DNA from: Ruminococcaceae bacterium UBA1785
GTDB taxonomy: Bacteria > Bacillota > Clostridia > Oscillospirales > Acutalibacteraceae
Direction of reading: 5' to 3'
NCBI GenBank assembly: GCA_002314555.1
Contig: DCGF01000017.1
Coordinates: 1-16,057, forward strand
DNA: 16,057 nucleotides
Positions 8,202 through 15,832 of this stretch are shown piece after piece (positions within the stretch are counted from its first letter, which is position 1; each line of letters opens with the position of its first letter). A program made the position numbers and the translations under genes. The notes under the pieces are model-generated. The model ran no database searches. It was given only the letters and a program-made list of their open reading frames with translations, and had not been told where the DNA came from.

Positions 8202-8235
8202 AAAAAATTAAAGGCGGCAGCTTTAAGCTACCGCC
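8202..8235 (-). terminator. strong intrinsic terminator of the putative small RNA
   Basis: On the minus strand GGCGGTAGCT and AGCTGCCGCC form a 10-bp stem (arms 8226-8235 and 8213-8222, one G-U pair) with a TAA loop, followed by TTTAATTTTTT. The T tract lies only on the minus-strand side, which fixes the direction. Confidence 0.9.
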
Positions 8236-8242
8236 TGTTTGA

Positions 8243-8363
8243 CTATTTCATTGGAGTTTACCTCACTAGTTTGTTAATTTAACATTTGACTAGCACATTG
8301 GAGTTTACCTCTTTAGTAATTAATCGTTTGAGTTAAAAATTAACTAGTTCTTTGGACTCACCC
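8243..8363 (-). repeat. three diverged repeat modules with Shine-Dalgarno/ATG/TAG arrangement
   Basis: Modules lie at 8344-8363, 8290-8311 and 8243-8264. The last two share GAGGTAAACTCCAATG exactly, then three bases, then TAGTCAAA; they begin 47 bases apart. The first module (GGGTGAGTCCAAAGAACTAG) is diverged but keeps TCCAA and CTAGT and has no ATG. A fourth, weaker relative may be GAGGATAATCCACCAGATG at 8386-8404, followed by TTT and TAA. Unit lengths differ (54 and 47 bases), so this is not a CRISPR-like regular array. Confidence 0.7.
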
Positions 8364-8374
8364 TTTCAAATTAT

Positions 8375-8416
8375 TTAGGTTAAAACATCTGGTGGATTAT
8401 CCTCTAATTTGATCAT
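8375..8416 (-). CDS. possible 13-residue leader peptide or small ORF
   Basis: ATG at 8416 is preceded by CCGGAG at nine bases and encodes MIKLEDNPPDVLT followed by TAA. It begins about 36 nt into the putative small RNA. Start and Shine-Dalgarno spacing are good, but the peptide matches nothing I know. There is no run of one amino acid, so it does not look like a classic amino-acid attenuator peptide. The frame could be chance. Confidence 0.3.
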   Translation of the reverse strand: MIKLEDNPPDVLT

Positions 8417-8458
8417 GTTAATCAACTCCGGGTTTTTATTTTGTCTCTTTCTGTCTTC

Positions 8459-8487
8459 AATATAGCACCAGACACGTAAAATGTCAA
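8459..8487 (-). promoter_or_regulatory. near-consensus sigma-A promoter of the putative small RNA
   Basis: On the minus strand TTGACA (8482-8487, perfect) is followed after exactly 17 bases by TATATT (8459-8464, five of six). Predicted start is near 8452. It lies about 73 bases past the phosphate transporter stop and is the best-matching promoter in the window, pointing to an abundant transcript. Confidence 0.8.
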
Positions 8488-8527
8488 CAAAATCTACAAA
8501 AAATATTATGTTATTTTTGTGTCAATT

Positions 8528-8555
8528 GTGAAACATGCACAAGTAATTGTTTCAC
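8528..8555 (-). other. hairpin just after the phosphate transporter gene
   Basis: Eight-base arms GTGAAACA and TGTTTCAC enclose a 12-base loop, five bases past the stop codon at 8560. There is no T tract after it on the minus strand, so it is more likely a 3'-end stabilising or processing hairpin than an efficient intrinsic terminator. Confidence 0.4.
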
Positions 8556-8559
8556 ATTG

Positions 8560-10224
8560 TTATCTTTTAAGAAGATCATATTCAGGGATATCAGGTGCGT
8601 CAGGACCGTTATAATGATATCTAACTTTTGCAGCCTGAGCGATGTTGAGAGCGTGATCTGAGATACGCTCAAGATCAGTAAGTGACTCAACAAAGATGAG
8701 ACCCTGGGAAGAGTGACACTTGTTATCATGAAGACGAGCAACGTGATTATCTTTCATCATGTCTACAAGATCATCGATAGCAGCTTCTTGGAGGTAGATG
8801 TTATTATATGCCTCCTGTGAAGGCTCAAAGAGATGAACAGACGCATCATCAAGGATGTGGTTTGTCATAACGATAAGTTCTTTAAGTTCAACCTTAGCGT
8901 CATCTGAGAAAGGCTTATCCTCCTCTATCATGCGATTAGCATAATCAAGAAGGTTCTCTGCGTGGTCACCGATACGTTCAAGGTCAGTGATAACGTGGAA
9001 GAGATGACCTACGTGGTCAGCTTCTGAACGTGAAAGTTTTAAAGCTGAGCACTTGATAAGTGAATCGGTAATAGCCTTATTAAGGAAGTCTATAGTCTTC
9101 TCAGTTACCATGAATTTATCTTTATCAAATGTCTCTGTAGCAAAGAATGTGTCTGTCGAAATCTTAAGATTCTGCTTAGTGAGAGTCTCCATGCGGCGAA
9201 CTTCTGAATCAATCTGAGGGATGGCAGTAGATGCGTCTTTAAGACCGGCGTCTGTGATGTATTCAAGTTTGCCGTCCTCCCTCTCCTTATCTTCGCCGCG
9301 AATAATAAGTCTTGAAAGTTTAACAAGAGGAACTGCAAGTGGGAATGTTACAACTGCCATTACGATGTTGTAAATTGTATTTGCATTAGCCATCTGACGG
9401 CTTGGGTCATCAGCAGTATTTTGTAGCCATTCTGTAATAGGAAGGAACAAGCACATAATAAGGAAGAATACTGTACCAACAACTTGGAGTTCAACAACGA
9501 TTGCTGCAACTCTCTTTGCATCCTTTCTACCACCAATTGCTGCAAGAATTGGAGCAATTGAAGCACCGATGTTCATACCCATCATCACATAAAAAGCTGG
9601 AGTAAATCCGATAATTCCAGCAAGCATCATCATCTGCAAAATACCAACTGATGCAGATACTGACTGCATAATCGCTGTAAATACAACACCAAATAAAACA
9701 CCAAGAATTGGATTTGCAAGTTTTCCAACCATTTCTTGGAACCAAAGAAGATCTTTTAAAGGTCTCATGGATTCTTCCATAAGGCCAAGGCCTAAGAACA
9801 AAATACCAAGACTTGCAATAACATTTCCAAAATACTTGATGCGCTGATTACTAATAAACATAGTAATGACAACGCCAGTAAAAATCATTATTGTTGCATA
9901 ATCTGAAACATGGAATGCAATAAGTTGACCAGTAATTGTAGTACCTATTTTAGAACCAATAAGTATACCAACTGTTCTCTCAAGTTGCATAAGACCTGCA
10001 TTTACAAAACCTACTACCATAGCACAAATTGCATTAGAGCTTTGAATTAAAGCCGTAAGTCCTGCACCGACAAGTAGAGCAACAAAACGGTTTTCTGTAA
10101 GCTTTGCTAGAATCTTTTTGAGATAATTCCCAGCCATTGCTTTTAGGTTATCACCCATCTCATTCATACCGAATATGAACATTGCAATACCGCCAAGCAA
10201 TGTAGCTACATTGGTAAATGTCAT
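8560..10224 (-). CDS. Na+/phosphate cotransporter with C-terminal PhoU-like domain
   Basis: A member of the NptA/Na_Pi_cotrans family, expected to import phosphate with sodium across the cytoplasmic membrane. Residues 1-310 are membrane helices in two inverted repeats. The first carries the family motif QSSNA (61-65); the second has QSVSAS (187-192) where QSS is usual, a mild departure. From about residue 340 to 535 follows a PhoU-like helical domain with two copies of the metal-binding signature, DLERIGDHAEN (414-424) and DLERISDHALNI (517-528). The 554-residue length is normal for bacterial fusion forms. ATG follows AAGGAG at seven bases and starts 19 bases after pfkA, so the two are one operon. 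Phosphate versus another anion cannot be settled from sequence. Confidence 0.92.
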   Translation of the reverse strand: MTFTNVATLLGGIAMFIFGMNEMGDNLKAMAGNYLKKILAKLTENRFVALLVGAGLTALIQSSNAICAMVVGFVNAGLMQLERTVGILIGSKIGTTITGQLIAFHVSDYATIMIFTGVVITMFISNQRIKYFGNVIASLGILFLGLGLMEESMRPLKDLLWFQEMVGKLANPILGVLFGVVFTAIMQSVSASVGILQMMMLAGIIGFTPAFYVMMGMNIGASIAPILAAIGGRKDAKRVAAIVVELQVVGTVFFLIMCLFLPITEWLQNTADDPSRQMANANTIYNIVMAVVTFPLAVPLVKLSRLIIRGEDKEREDGKLEYITDAGLKDASTAIPQIDSEVRRMETLTKQNLKISTDTFFATETFDKDKFMVTEKTIDFLNKAITDSLIKCSALKLSRSEADHVGHLFHVITDLERIGDHAENLLDYANRMIEEDKPFSDDAKVELKELIVMTNHILDDASVHLFEPSQEAYNNIYLQEAAIDDLVDMMKDNHVARLHDNKCHSSQGLIFVESLTDLERISDHALNIAQAAKVRYHYNGPDAPDIPEYDLLKR

Positions 10225-10243
10225 AAAAATTCTCCTTATGATA

Positions 10244-11206
10244 TTAAATAGAAATCTCGTGTGCCATTCTGTAAGTGTCTATGTCAAGTTCTTTTGTCAT
10301 GGCAAGGGCCTCGTCGATAGGATAATCAACGATCTTATTATCCTTCTCTGCAACAACACAACTTCTGTTGTCGTAGCGAAGAATCCTTGCAGCATAGTTA
10401 CCCATACGGGATGCAAGAACACGGTCTTTTACTGTAGGAGAACCACCGCGCTGAACGTGGCCTAGAATAGTAGCTCTAGACTCAACGCCTGTAGCCTCTT
10501 CAATTTCCTGTGCCATTTTAGTTGCAAGTCCGCAACCTTCGGCAACTATAATAACGAAGTGACGCTTACCTGTGGCAAGTGTGCGCTTCATAACGTCAAT
10601 AACGTCTTTCTTCATGTCATATGGAACTTCTGGAATCAAAATTACAGTAGCACCAACAGCGATACCAGAATAGAGAGCGATATAACCTGCATCTCTACCC
10701 ATAACCTCAACAACAGAGCAACGTGAGTGTGATTCTGCTGTATCACGGATTTTATCGACCATCTCTGTTACTGTATTCATAGCTGTATCAAAGCCGATAG
10801 TCTCATCTGTGCAAGCGATGTCGTTATCGATAGTACCAGGGATGCCTACGCATACGATACCCTGCTTAGCAAGTGCCTGAGCCCCACGGAAAGAGCCGTC
10901 ACCACCGATGATAACGAGTCCTTCGATACCGAGTGCTTTACACATCTCAGCAGCTTTCTTCTGTCCAGCTTCTGTTTTAAATCCTTCAGAACGTGCTGAG
11001 TGAAGGATAGTACCACCACGGTTTAAGATGTTAGAAACGGAACGGAGATTCATCTCCACTACGTCACCTTTCATAAGTCCATCGTAGCCGTTATTTACAC
11101 CGAGAACATGCATATTATTCTCAATAGCCGTACGAACAACTGCACGAATTGCGGCATTCATTCCAGGGGCGTCTCCCCCGCTTGTTAATACGCCAATGGT
11201 TTTCAT
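10244..11206 (-). CDS. pfkA: ATP-dependent 6-phosphofructokinase
   Basis: It phosphorylates fructose 6-phosphate to the 1,6-bisphosphate, the committed step of glycolysis. The start is ATG 11206 (MKTIGVLTSGGDAPGMNAA), eight bases after GGAGG, giving 320 residues as in Bacillus and E. coli PfkA. The TTG-initiated extension to 11233 would read through that ribosome binding site. The ATP-type markers Gly104 (GGDGS, 101-105) and Gly124 (PGTIDND, 123-129) are present, whereas pyrophosphate-dependent enzymes carry Asp and Lys there. Asp127 is the catalytic base. MGRDAGYIA (169-177) and HVQRGGSP (250-257) are substrate-site segments. It has its own promoter and is followed after 19 bases by the Na+/phosphate cotransporter, an association of sugar phosphorylation with phosphate supply. 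Confidence 0.97.
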   Translation of the reverse strand: MKTIGVLTSGGDAPGMNAAIRAVVRTAIENNMHVLGVNNGYDGLMKGDVVEMNLRSVSNILNRGGTILHSARSEGFKTEAGQKKAAEMCKALGIEGLVIIGGDGSFRGAQALAKQGIVCVGIPGTIDNDIACTDETIGFDTAMNTVTEMVDKIRDTAESHSRCSVVEVMGRDAGYIALYSGIAVGATVILIPEVPYDMKKDVIDVMKRTLATGKRHFVIIVAEGCGLATKMAQEIEEATGVESRATILGHVQRGGSPTVKDRVLASRMGNYAARILRYDNRSCVVAEKDNKIVDYPIDEALAMTKELDIDTYRMAHEISI

Positions 11207-11214
11207 GAATTTTG

Positions 11215-11219
11215 CCTCC
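11215..11219 (-). promoter_or_regulatory. pfkA ribosome binding site (decides start)
   Basis: GGAGG lies eight bases before ATG 11206. It excludes the longer TTG frame from 11233, which lacks such a site. Confidence 0.85.
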
Positions 11220-11248
11220 AAAAAATATTCCAAATTATTCCAAGATAG

Positions 11249-11277
11249 AGTATCTCATTTATATATATAAAAGTCAA
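11249..11277 (-). promoter_or_regulatory. pfkA promoter
   Basis: On the minus strand TTGACT (11272-11277) is followed after 17 bases by GATACT (11249-11254). The spacer contains the alternating ATATATAT stretch. Predicted start is near 11242, leaving a leader of about 36 nt that contains a short direct repeat (TTGGAATA twice, ten bases apart). It sits directly after the dnaE terminator. Confidence 0.6.
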
Positions 11278-11290
11278 TTAATTACATCAT

Positions 11291-11317
11291 AAAAAGCCCT
11301 CAAAAAATTGAGGGCTT
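11291..11317 (-). terminator. intrinsic terminator after dnaE
   Basis: A perfect 10-bp inverted repeat (arms AAGCCCTCAA, 11294-11303, and TTGAGGGCTT, 11308-11317) has a 4-base loop and runs into TTTTT on the minus strand. It starts 28 bases past the dnaE stop and separates the murB-whiA-dnaE unit from pfkA. Confidence 0.9.
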
Positions 11318-11344
11318 AAAATGAATATTTTTGTGCACTTTTCA

Positions 11345-14300
11345 TTATTCTTGGACAACTACATTTGAAGTGCCCAAAATCTCTGAGCATTCTGCCTTTA
11401 ACTCGTCAGAATATTTAACCTCACCTATCTCTTTATACGACTTCGTGTCATTAAAGTAGTAATAAAGAGGCATCGGTCTACCAGTCTGACTGATAACAAA
11501 TTCTTCGATTATCTCTGATACTCTTTTAATGCGCTCGTCGTTTTCACTGTCGAAGCGGATGAAAAGGCCGGTTTTCTTTTTCTTCTGCGCAGAGCCCTTG
11601 GTGTACGGGGTGATGCGCATAACTTTAAGAGAAGGCTTTTCATCAGGTGAGATAGAGAGTCTGGCATCGATTAAGAAGAAGCCGTTTTCCGTTAAAAGAT
11701 TTCCGTATTGCTGAAAAATCTTTGGGAAAATGGTGAGCTCGATGCCACCGGTTACGTCCTCAGCGAGGGCGGTAGCCATAGTCGCAGAGGACCTAGTTAC
11801 CTTAACTACGATGTCAGAGATCATGCAGAGTAACAAAACAGCATCGTTATCATTATACTTTGATGTATCATCCTCCTGTGCGTCGAGGAGTTCACTTATC
11901 TTTGCGGAGTGAAGTCTCTTAGAATCCTCTAAATAGTCATGCATAGGATGTCCTGAGATATAGAGACCTGTCATCTCCTTCTCATATAGGAGAAGATCAG
12001 TCTTCGTAAATTCACTGACGTTTGGAACCTCAGGGCCAGTAACCGTAGCGCTAAGCGCTGAGCCCGTGTCAAAGAGACCTATCTGTCCTTCGACGTTGTG
12101 GCGCCTTGTATTGTCGAGTTCGCCGACGATGTCAGAAATCATCATTATCATCTGTCGGCGATTAAGGCCGAGGCCGTCAAGTGCGCCACTCTTTATAAGA
12201 GCTTCCAAAGCTTTTCTGTTAAAGCTTTGGCCGTAGACACGTTTTACAAATTCATAGTATGAGGTAAACGGACCATTCTGCTCACGCTCAGCAATTATGA
12301 CTTTGATGAAGTTATTTGAAAGTCCTTTTATACCAAGTAGTCCAAAGACTATCTCTCCCTCTTCATTTACGGTAAATTCAGAGAAACTGTAATTTACGTG
12401 AGGCGGAAGAACCTTAATACCCAAGTTCTCACAGTCAGCTATATATGCTGCAACTTTACTAGCCCATCCAAGGAAACTTGTAATCTGAGATGCCATAAAC
12501 TCTGCTGGGTAGTGGCACTTAAGATATGCGGTCTTAAAAGCTAAGTTTGCATATGCTGCTGCATGTGACTTATTAAATGCATATGATGCGAAGCTTACCA
12601 TGTCGTCAAAGACAGAGTTTGCAGCATCTCTATCTATGCCGCGACCTACACATCCCGAAACGAAGCTCTCACGCTCTTTATTCATGACGTCGTGTTTCTT
12701 CTTAGAAACGGCACGACGCATGATGTCAGCGTGACCGAGCGAATATCCCGCGAGCTCGCGGCAAATCTGCATTACCTGTTCCTGATAAACGATACATCCG
12801 TAAGTTACATCAAGTACATTCTTAAGTTCTGGGACCTTATACTTTATATCCCCTGGGTTATGCCTGTTATGGATGTAAGTTGGTATGGAATCCATAGGTC
12901 CAGGTCTATAGAGAGAGGTCAAAGCTATGAGGTCTTCGACCGATGTTGGCTTAAATTGAATGAGGACATTTTTAAGTCCACCTGATTCAAATTGGAAGAC
13001 GCCGTTTGTGTCTCCTCTACCAAACATTTCAAAAGTTTCTCTATCTGTAAAGTCAATATCCTTTACACTAAAGTTTGGCTCGCGTTTTTTGATCAATTTT
13101 TCGCAGTCATCGACAACTGTCAATGTACGAAGACCGAGGAAATCCATCTTTAAAAGTCCAATCTCCTCGAGGGTTGTCATCGTATACTGAGTGACCACCG
13201 CACCATCCTTTTGTGCCATAGGTACGTAGGTATTTACAGGGTCACGTGTGATTACTACACCTGCTGCGTGAGTGGACGTATGCCTTGGCATACCCTCCAC
13301 TTTAAGAGAGTATTTAATAAGTTCTCTAACCTCTGGGTCAGTTTCAATAAGTTCCTTAAGACCAGGGGTCAGTTCTATAGCTTTAGCTAAATTGTGGCCA
13401 AGTTTCCAAGGAATCTTCTTTGTAATCTGATCCACCTTAGCATATGGAATATCGAGTACTCGACCTACATCTTTGATAGCTGCACGAGCAGCGAGCGTAC
13501 CAAAAGTTACGATTTGAGCCACGTGGTCGGCACCATATTTTTCGATTACATAGTCTATTACTTCAGGGCGTCTCTCATAACAGAAATCGATATCGAAATC
13601 TGGCATTGAGACACGCTCAGGATTTAAGAATCTCTCAAAGAGAAGATTATACTTCATAGGATCTATGTCGGTGATGCCGACGCAGTAAGCGACAATACTG
13701 CCCGCTCCTGAACCACGTCCAGGACCTACCGGTATTCCCGCTCCTTTAGCAAACCTTACGAAGTCGTAGACGATAAGGTAGTAATCCGTATACCCCATAC
13801 TGTCTACAACAGAGAGTTCGTAATCCATTCGCTCCCTATATTTAATAAGGTCTGTTTCAGGGAATCCTTTATATCTCTTATTAAATCCAGCAGTAGCTAG
13901 AGCTCTAAGATACTCCTTATGTTCCCTACCATCAGGCACTTCGAAGTGAGGAAGAATAATCTTTCCAAACTCAAATTCCACATTGCAACGTGACGCTATA
14001 ACCTCTGTATTAGATATGGCTTCAGGCGCCATCTTAAAGAGTTCACTCATCTCATTTTCTGACTTTACATAGAACTCATCTGTTCTAAAGTCGAGACCAG
14101 TGTCCTCTTCAATAGTGTGGTTTGTCTGTATACATACAAGTATCTTTTGAACCTTAGCATCCTCTTTGGTTAGATAGTGACAGTCATTTGTCGCAACAAG
14201 AGGAATGCCCGTCTCATTTGAAAGACGAATAAGCCCTGGCAAAATACTTATCTCATCAGGGAGACCGTGGTTTTGTACCTCTATAAAGAAGTTACCCTCT

Positions 14301-14803
14301 CCCATTATCTCTTTGTATTCGAGCGCTATAGCTTTTGCGCCTTCATAGTCACCGTTTCTAAGGTGAACTGGAATCTCGCCCTGTAGACAAGCAGAGAGCG
14401 CTATAAGACCACGAGAATGCTTTTTAAGAAGTTCTTTATCTATCCTAGGTTTTGAATAGAATCCTTCGGTAAAGGAATCGGATACAAGTTTAATTAAATT
14501 CTGATATCCCTCGTTATTCTCGCAGAGGAGAACTAAGTGATATCTAACCTTTGCACCTGCAGATGTTTTATCATGCATATCTTCAGAAAGATAGCATTCA
14601 CAGCCGATGATAGGCTTAATATCTTTTGCTTTACATGCTTTGTAAAAGTCAATAGCCCCGTACATACAGCCGTGGTCAGTAATAGCCACAGCGGTCTGTC
14701 CGAGGTCATGAATTCTATCTACTAGCTCGCCTATCCTACAGGCGCCATCAAGTAGACTGTATTCTGAGTGCACATGTAAATGAGTAAAACTCATCCTTTC
14801 CAC
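11345..14803 (-). CDS. dnaE: DNA polymerase III alpha subunit
   Basis: Replicative C-family DNA polymerase. The product is about 1150 residues. It starts with the PHP domain, shown by HLHVHSEYSLLDG (8-20) and ITDHG (41-45). The palm contains GPGRGSGAGS (360-369) and the catalytic PDFDIDF (401-407; Asp403 and Asp405), with the third Asp554 in LKMDFLG. The fingers follow (VYQEQVMQI, 672-680), then helix-hairpin-helix, an internal beta-clamp motif QIGLFD (907-912), and an OB-fold region near 985-1065. The first domain is PHP rather than the N-terminal exonuclease of PolC, so this is the DnaE type. The start is uncertain: GTG at 14803 follows AAGGA at five bases, while ATG at 14794 overlaps the whiA stop as ATGA and begins MSFTHLHVH, the usual family start. 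Either way it is coupled to whiA. A terminator follows it. Confidence 0.97.
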   Translation of the reverse strand: MERMSFTHLHVHSEYSLLDGACRIGELVDRIHDLGQTAVAITDHGCMYGAIDFYKACKAKDIKPIIGCECYLSEDMHDKTSAGAKVRYHLVLLCENNEGYQNLIKLVSDSFTEGFYSKPRIDKELLKKHSRGLIALSACLQGEIPVHLRNGDYEGAKAIALEYKEIMGEGNFFIEVQNHGLPDEISILPGLIRLSNETGIPLVATNDCHYLTKEDAKVQKILVCIQTNHTIEEDTGLDFRTDEFYVKSENEMSELFKMAPEAISNTEVIASRCNVEFEFGKIILPHFEVPDGREHKEYLRALATAGFNKRYKGFPETDLIKYRERMDYELSVVDSMGYTDYYLIVYDFVRFAKGAGIPVGPGRGSGAGSIVAYCVGITDIDPMKYNLLFERFLNPERVSMPDFDIDFCYERRPEVIDYVIEKYGADHVAQIVTFGTLAARAAIKDVGRVLDIPYAKVDQITKKIPWKLGHNLAKAIELTPGLKELIETDPEVRELIKYSLKVEGMPRHTSTHAAGVVITRDPVNTYVPMAQKDGAVVTQYTMTTLEEIGLLKMDFLGLRTLTVVDDCEKLIKKREPNFSVKDIDFTDRETFEMFGRGDTNGVFQFESGGLKNVLIQFKPTSVEDLIALTSLYRPGPMDSIPTYIHNRHNPGDIKYKVPELKNVLDVTYGCIVYQEQVMQICRELAGYSLGHADIMRRAVSKKKHDVMNKERESFVSGCVGRGIDRDAANSVFDDMVSFASYAFNKSHAAAYANLAFKTAYLKCHYPAEFMASQITSFLGWASKVAAYIADCENLGIKVLPPHVNYSFSEFTVNEEGEIVFGLLGIKGLSNNFIKVIIAEREQNGPFTSYYEFVKRVYGQSFNRKALEALIKSGALDGLGLNRRQMIMMISDIVGELDNTRRHNVEGQIGLFDTGSALSATVTGPEVPNVSEFTKTDLLLYEKEMTGLYISGHPMHDYLEDSKRLHSAKISELLDAQEDDTSKYNDNDAVLLLCMISDIVVKVTRSSATMATALAEDVTGGIELTIFPKIFQQYGNLLTENGFFLIDARLSISPDEKPSLKVMRITPYTKGSAQKKKKTGLFIRFDSENDERIKRVSEIIEEFVISQTGRPMPLYYYFNDTKSYKEIGEVKYSDELKAECSEILGTSNVVVQE

Positions 14804-15756
14804 CCTAGTCCTTCTGCTGTCTCAAGTATCTTTTTAAGTCGGTGATTTACACCTGACTTAGATATCGGTTCCTTTAAGTTATCTGCCAAATCAGAGAGTG
14901 TGTAGTCCTCATTCTCAAGACGAAGTGTCGCAAGTTCACGAAGGTCGTCAGGAAGGAATCCAAGTCCCTTCTCCTCCTCTATAAAGCGGATTGCCTCTAT
15001 CTGTCTGTATGCGGCATTAAATGCGCGTCCAGCATTGGCATTTTCAAAGTTCATCTTTCTATTAACTCTATTTCTCATATCCTTATACATACGTGTGCCC
15101 ATAACTTCAAGTGCAGCATCAGGCGCACCCATAAATGTGAGGATATTCTCTATAGATTCGCTGTCTTTAAAATAAACAACATGTACACCGCGTCTTAAGA
15201 TGTACTTAGGATCAAACTCCTTCCTAGCATAATCAACTGAGCCATCTTCTGATGGAAGATGAATCTCAGTAATAAGCTTTAGAAGATCGTTTGATAAAAC
15301 TTTATGTGACATTACAAACTCTAAGTGATAATCCTTCTCAGGGTCAGTTATCGTACCACATGAGAGGAACGCACCACGAAGTAAAGCTGAGAGGCAACAC
15401 TCGTCTTCGAGGTTTGACCTATACATTCTTCTATTTACTTCTTGGCCCGTATGTCCAAAGTGCTCGAGGATAAGCTTTCTCTCCTCTGCCTTCTTAATAT
15501 TCACTCTATACTTTCCTGATGAGGTCTGTTCTAAATTATAACTTCTTCCAGTTATGGTCGAAGCATAAGAAGCAAAGAGAGAAGCTACTTCCATATTCTC
15601 TGTCTTTATGCAGATATTTGAAGAAGAAAAGTCCCTACAGAAAAGGAAAATTCCATACATCTCGGCGTGAATACAGCATTCTTTCATGCCACCCATCGCA
15701 CGTGCAAGTTCTGACTTCTCTATCAACTCATTTTTAATATCTGACGCAAATGACAA
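14791..15756 (-). CDS. whiA: WhiA (DUF199) DNA-binding protein, TTG start
   Basis: WhiA is the Gram-positive protein that controls sporulation in Streptomyces and affects cell division and chromosome segregation in Bacillus. The 321 residues are of normal length. They contain a degenerate LAGLIDADG-homing-endonuclease fold (CLSALLRGAFLSCGTI, 121-136), the family segment around NRKMNFENANAGRAFNAA (232-249), and a C-terminal helix-turn-helix (LSDLADNLKEPISKSGVNHR, 287-306). The start is TTG at 15756, nine bases after AGGAGG; no ATG fits this frame nearby. murB ends 76 bases upstream. In many Firmicutes rapZ and yvcK stand between murB and whiA, but here they are absent. The stop overlaps the dnaE start region. 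Confidence 0.95.
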   Translation of the reverse strand: MSFASDIKNELIEKSELARAMGGMKECCIHAEMYGIFLFCRDFSSSNICIKTENMEVASLFASYASTITGRSYNLEQTSSGKYRVNIKKAEERKLILEHFGHTGQEVNRRMYRSNLEDECCLSALLRGAFLSCGTITDPEKDYHLEFVMSHKVLSNDLLKLITEIHLPSEDGSVDYARKEFDPKYILRRGVHVVYFKDSESIENILTFMGAPDAALEVMGTRMYKDMRNRVNRKMNFENANAGRAFNAAYRQIEAIRFIEEEKGLGFLPDDLRELATLRLENEDYTLSDLADNLKEPISKSGVNHRLKKILETAEGLGWKG

Positions 15757-15765
15757 CTGTACTCA

Positions 15766-15771
15766 CCTCCT
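15766..15771 (-). promoter_or_regulatory. whiA ribosome binding site (supports a TTG start)
   Basis: AGGAGG lies nine bases upstream of the TTG at 15756. A nearer GTG in the same leader is out of frame with WhiA, so TTG is the real initiator. Confidence 0.8.
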
Positions 15772-15832
15772 AGATAATAGTTTTAAAAAAATAAGTAAAA
15801 ATGAAATAAGAATAATAACTATGAAACAATAA

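Larger units (their letters stand above)
8202..8452 (-). ncRNA. putative small RNA of about 250 nt, unrecognised family
   Basis: A near-consensus promoter (8459-8487) and a strong terminator (8213-8235) define a transcript of about 250 nt that contains no ordinary gene. Inside are a ribosome-binding-site-led 13-codon frame (8375-8416) and diverged repeat modules. Two modules contain the identical GAGGTAAACTCCAATG (8296-8311 and 8249-8264), each followed by one codon and TAG. CTAGT after one module can pair with ACTAG before the next, which could leave the GAGG/ATG segments exposed between stems. GGAGTT before the 13-codon frame (8424-8429) is complementary to AACTCC in both modules, so the site may be masked in one fold. 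I do not recognise an Rfam class. It could be a stand-alone regulatory RNA, or a leader/attenuator of the EamA operon bypassed by the second promoter. Confidence 0.55.

Noticed and set aside
8213..8235. Bidirectional terminator also serving a plus-strand transcript
   Set aside because: The plus-strand side reads TGTTTGACT after the stem, with no T tract, and there is no plus-strand gene in the window.
8243..8363. CRISPR array
   Set aside because: Only two to three diverged units with unequal spacing (47 and 54 bases), spacer parts related to one another, and no cas genes nearby.
8202..8452. T-box riboswitch upstream of the EamA operon
   Set aside because: GGGTGAGTCC and GCGGTA faintly recall T-box pieces, but the conserved GGTGGNACCGCG core and the specifier stem are absent.
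9105..9745. Several 60-80 codon minus-strand frames inside the phosphate transporter
   Set aside because: They are out-of-frame shadows of a conserved gene and show no independent start signals or family features.
11207..11233. 9-residue N-terminal extension of PfkA
   Set aside because: It would read through GGAGG; the product from 11206 has exactly the family length, and Gly104/Gly124 then match E. coli numbering.
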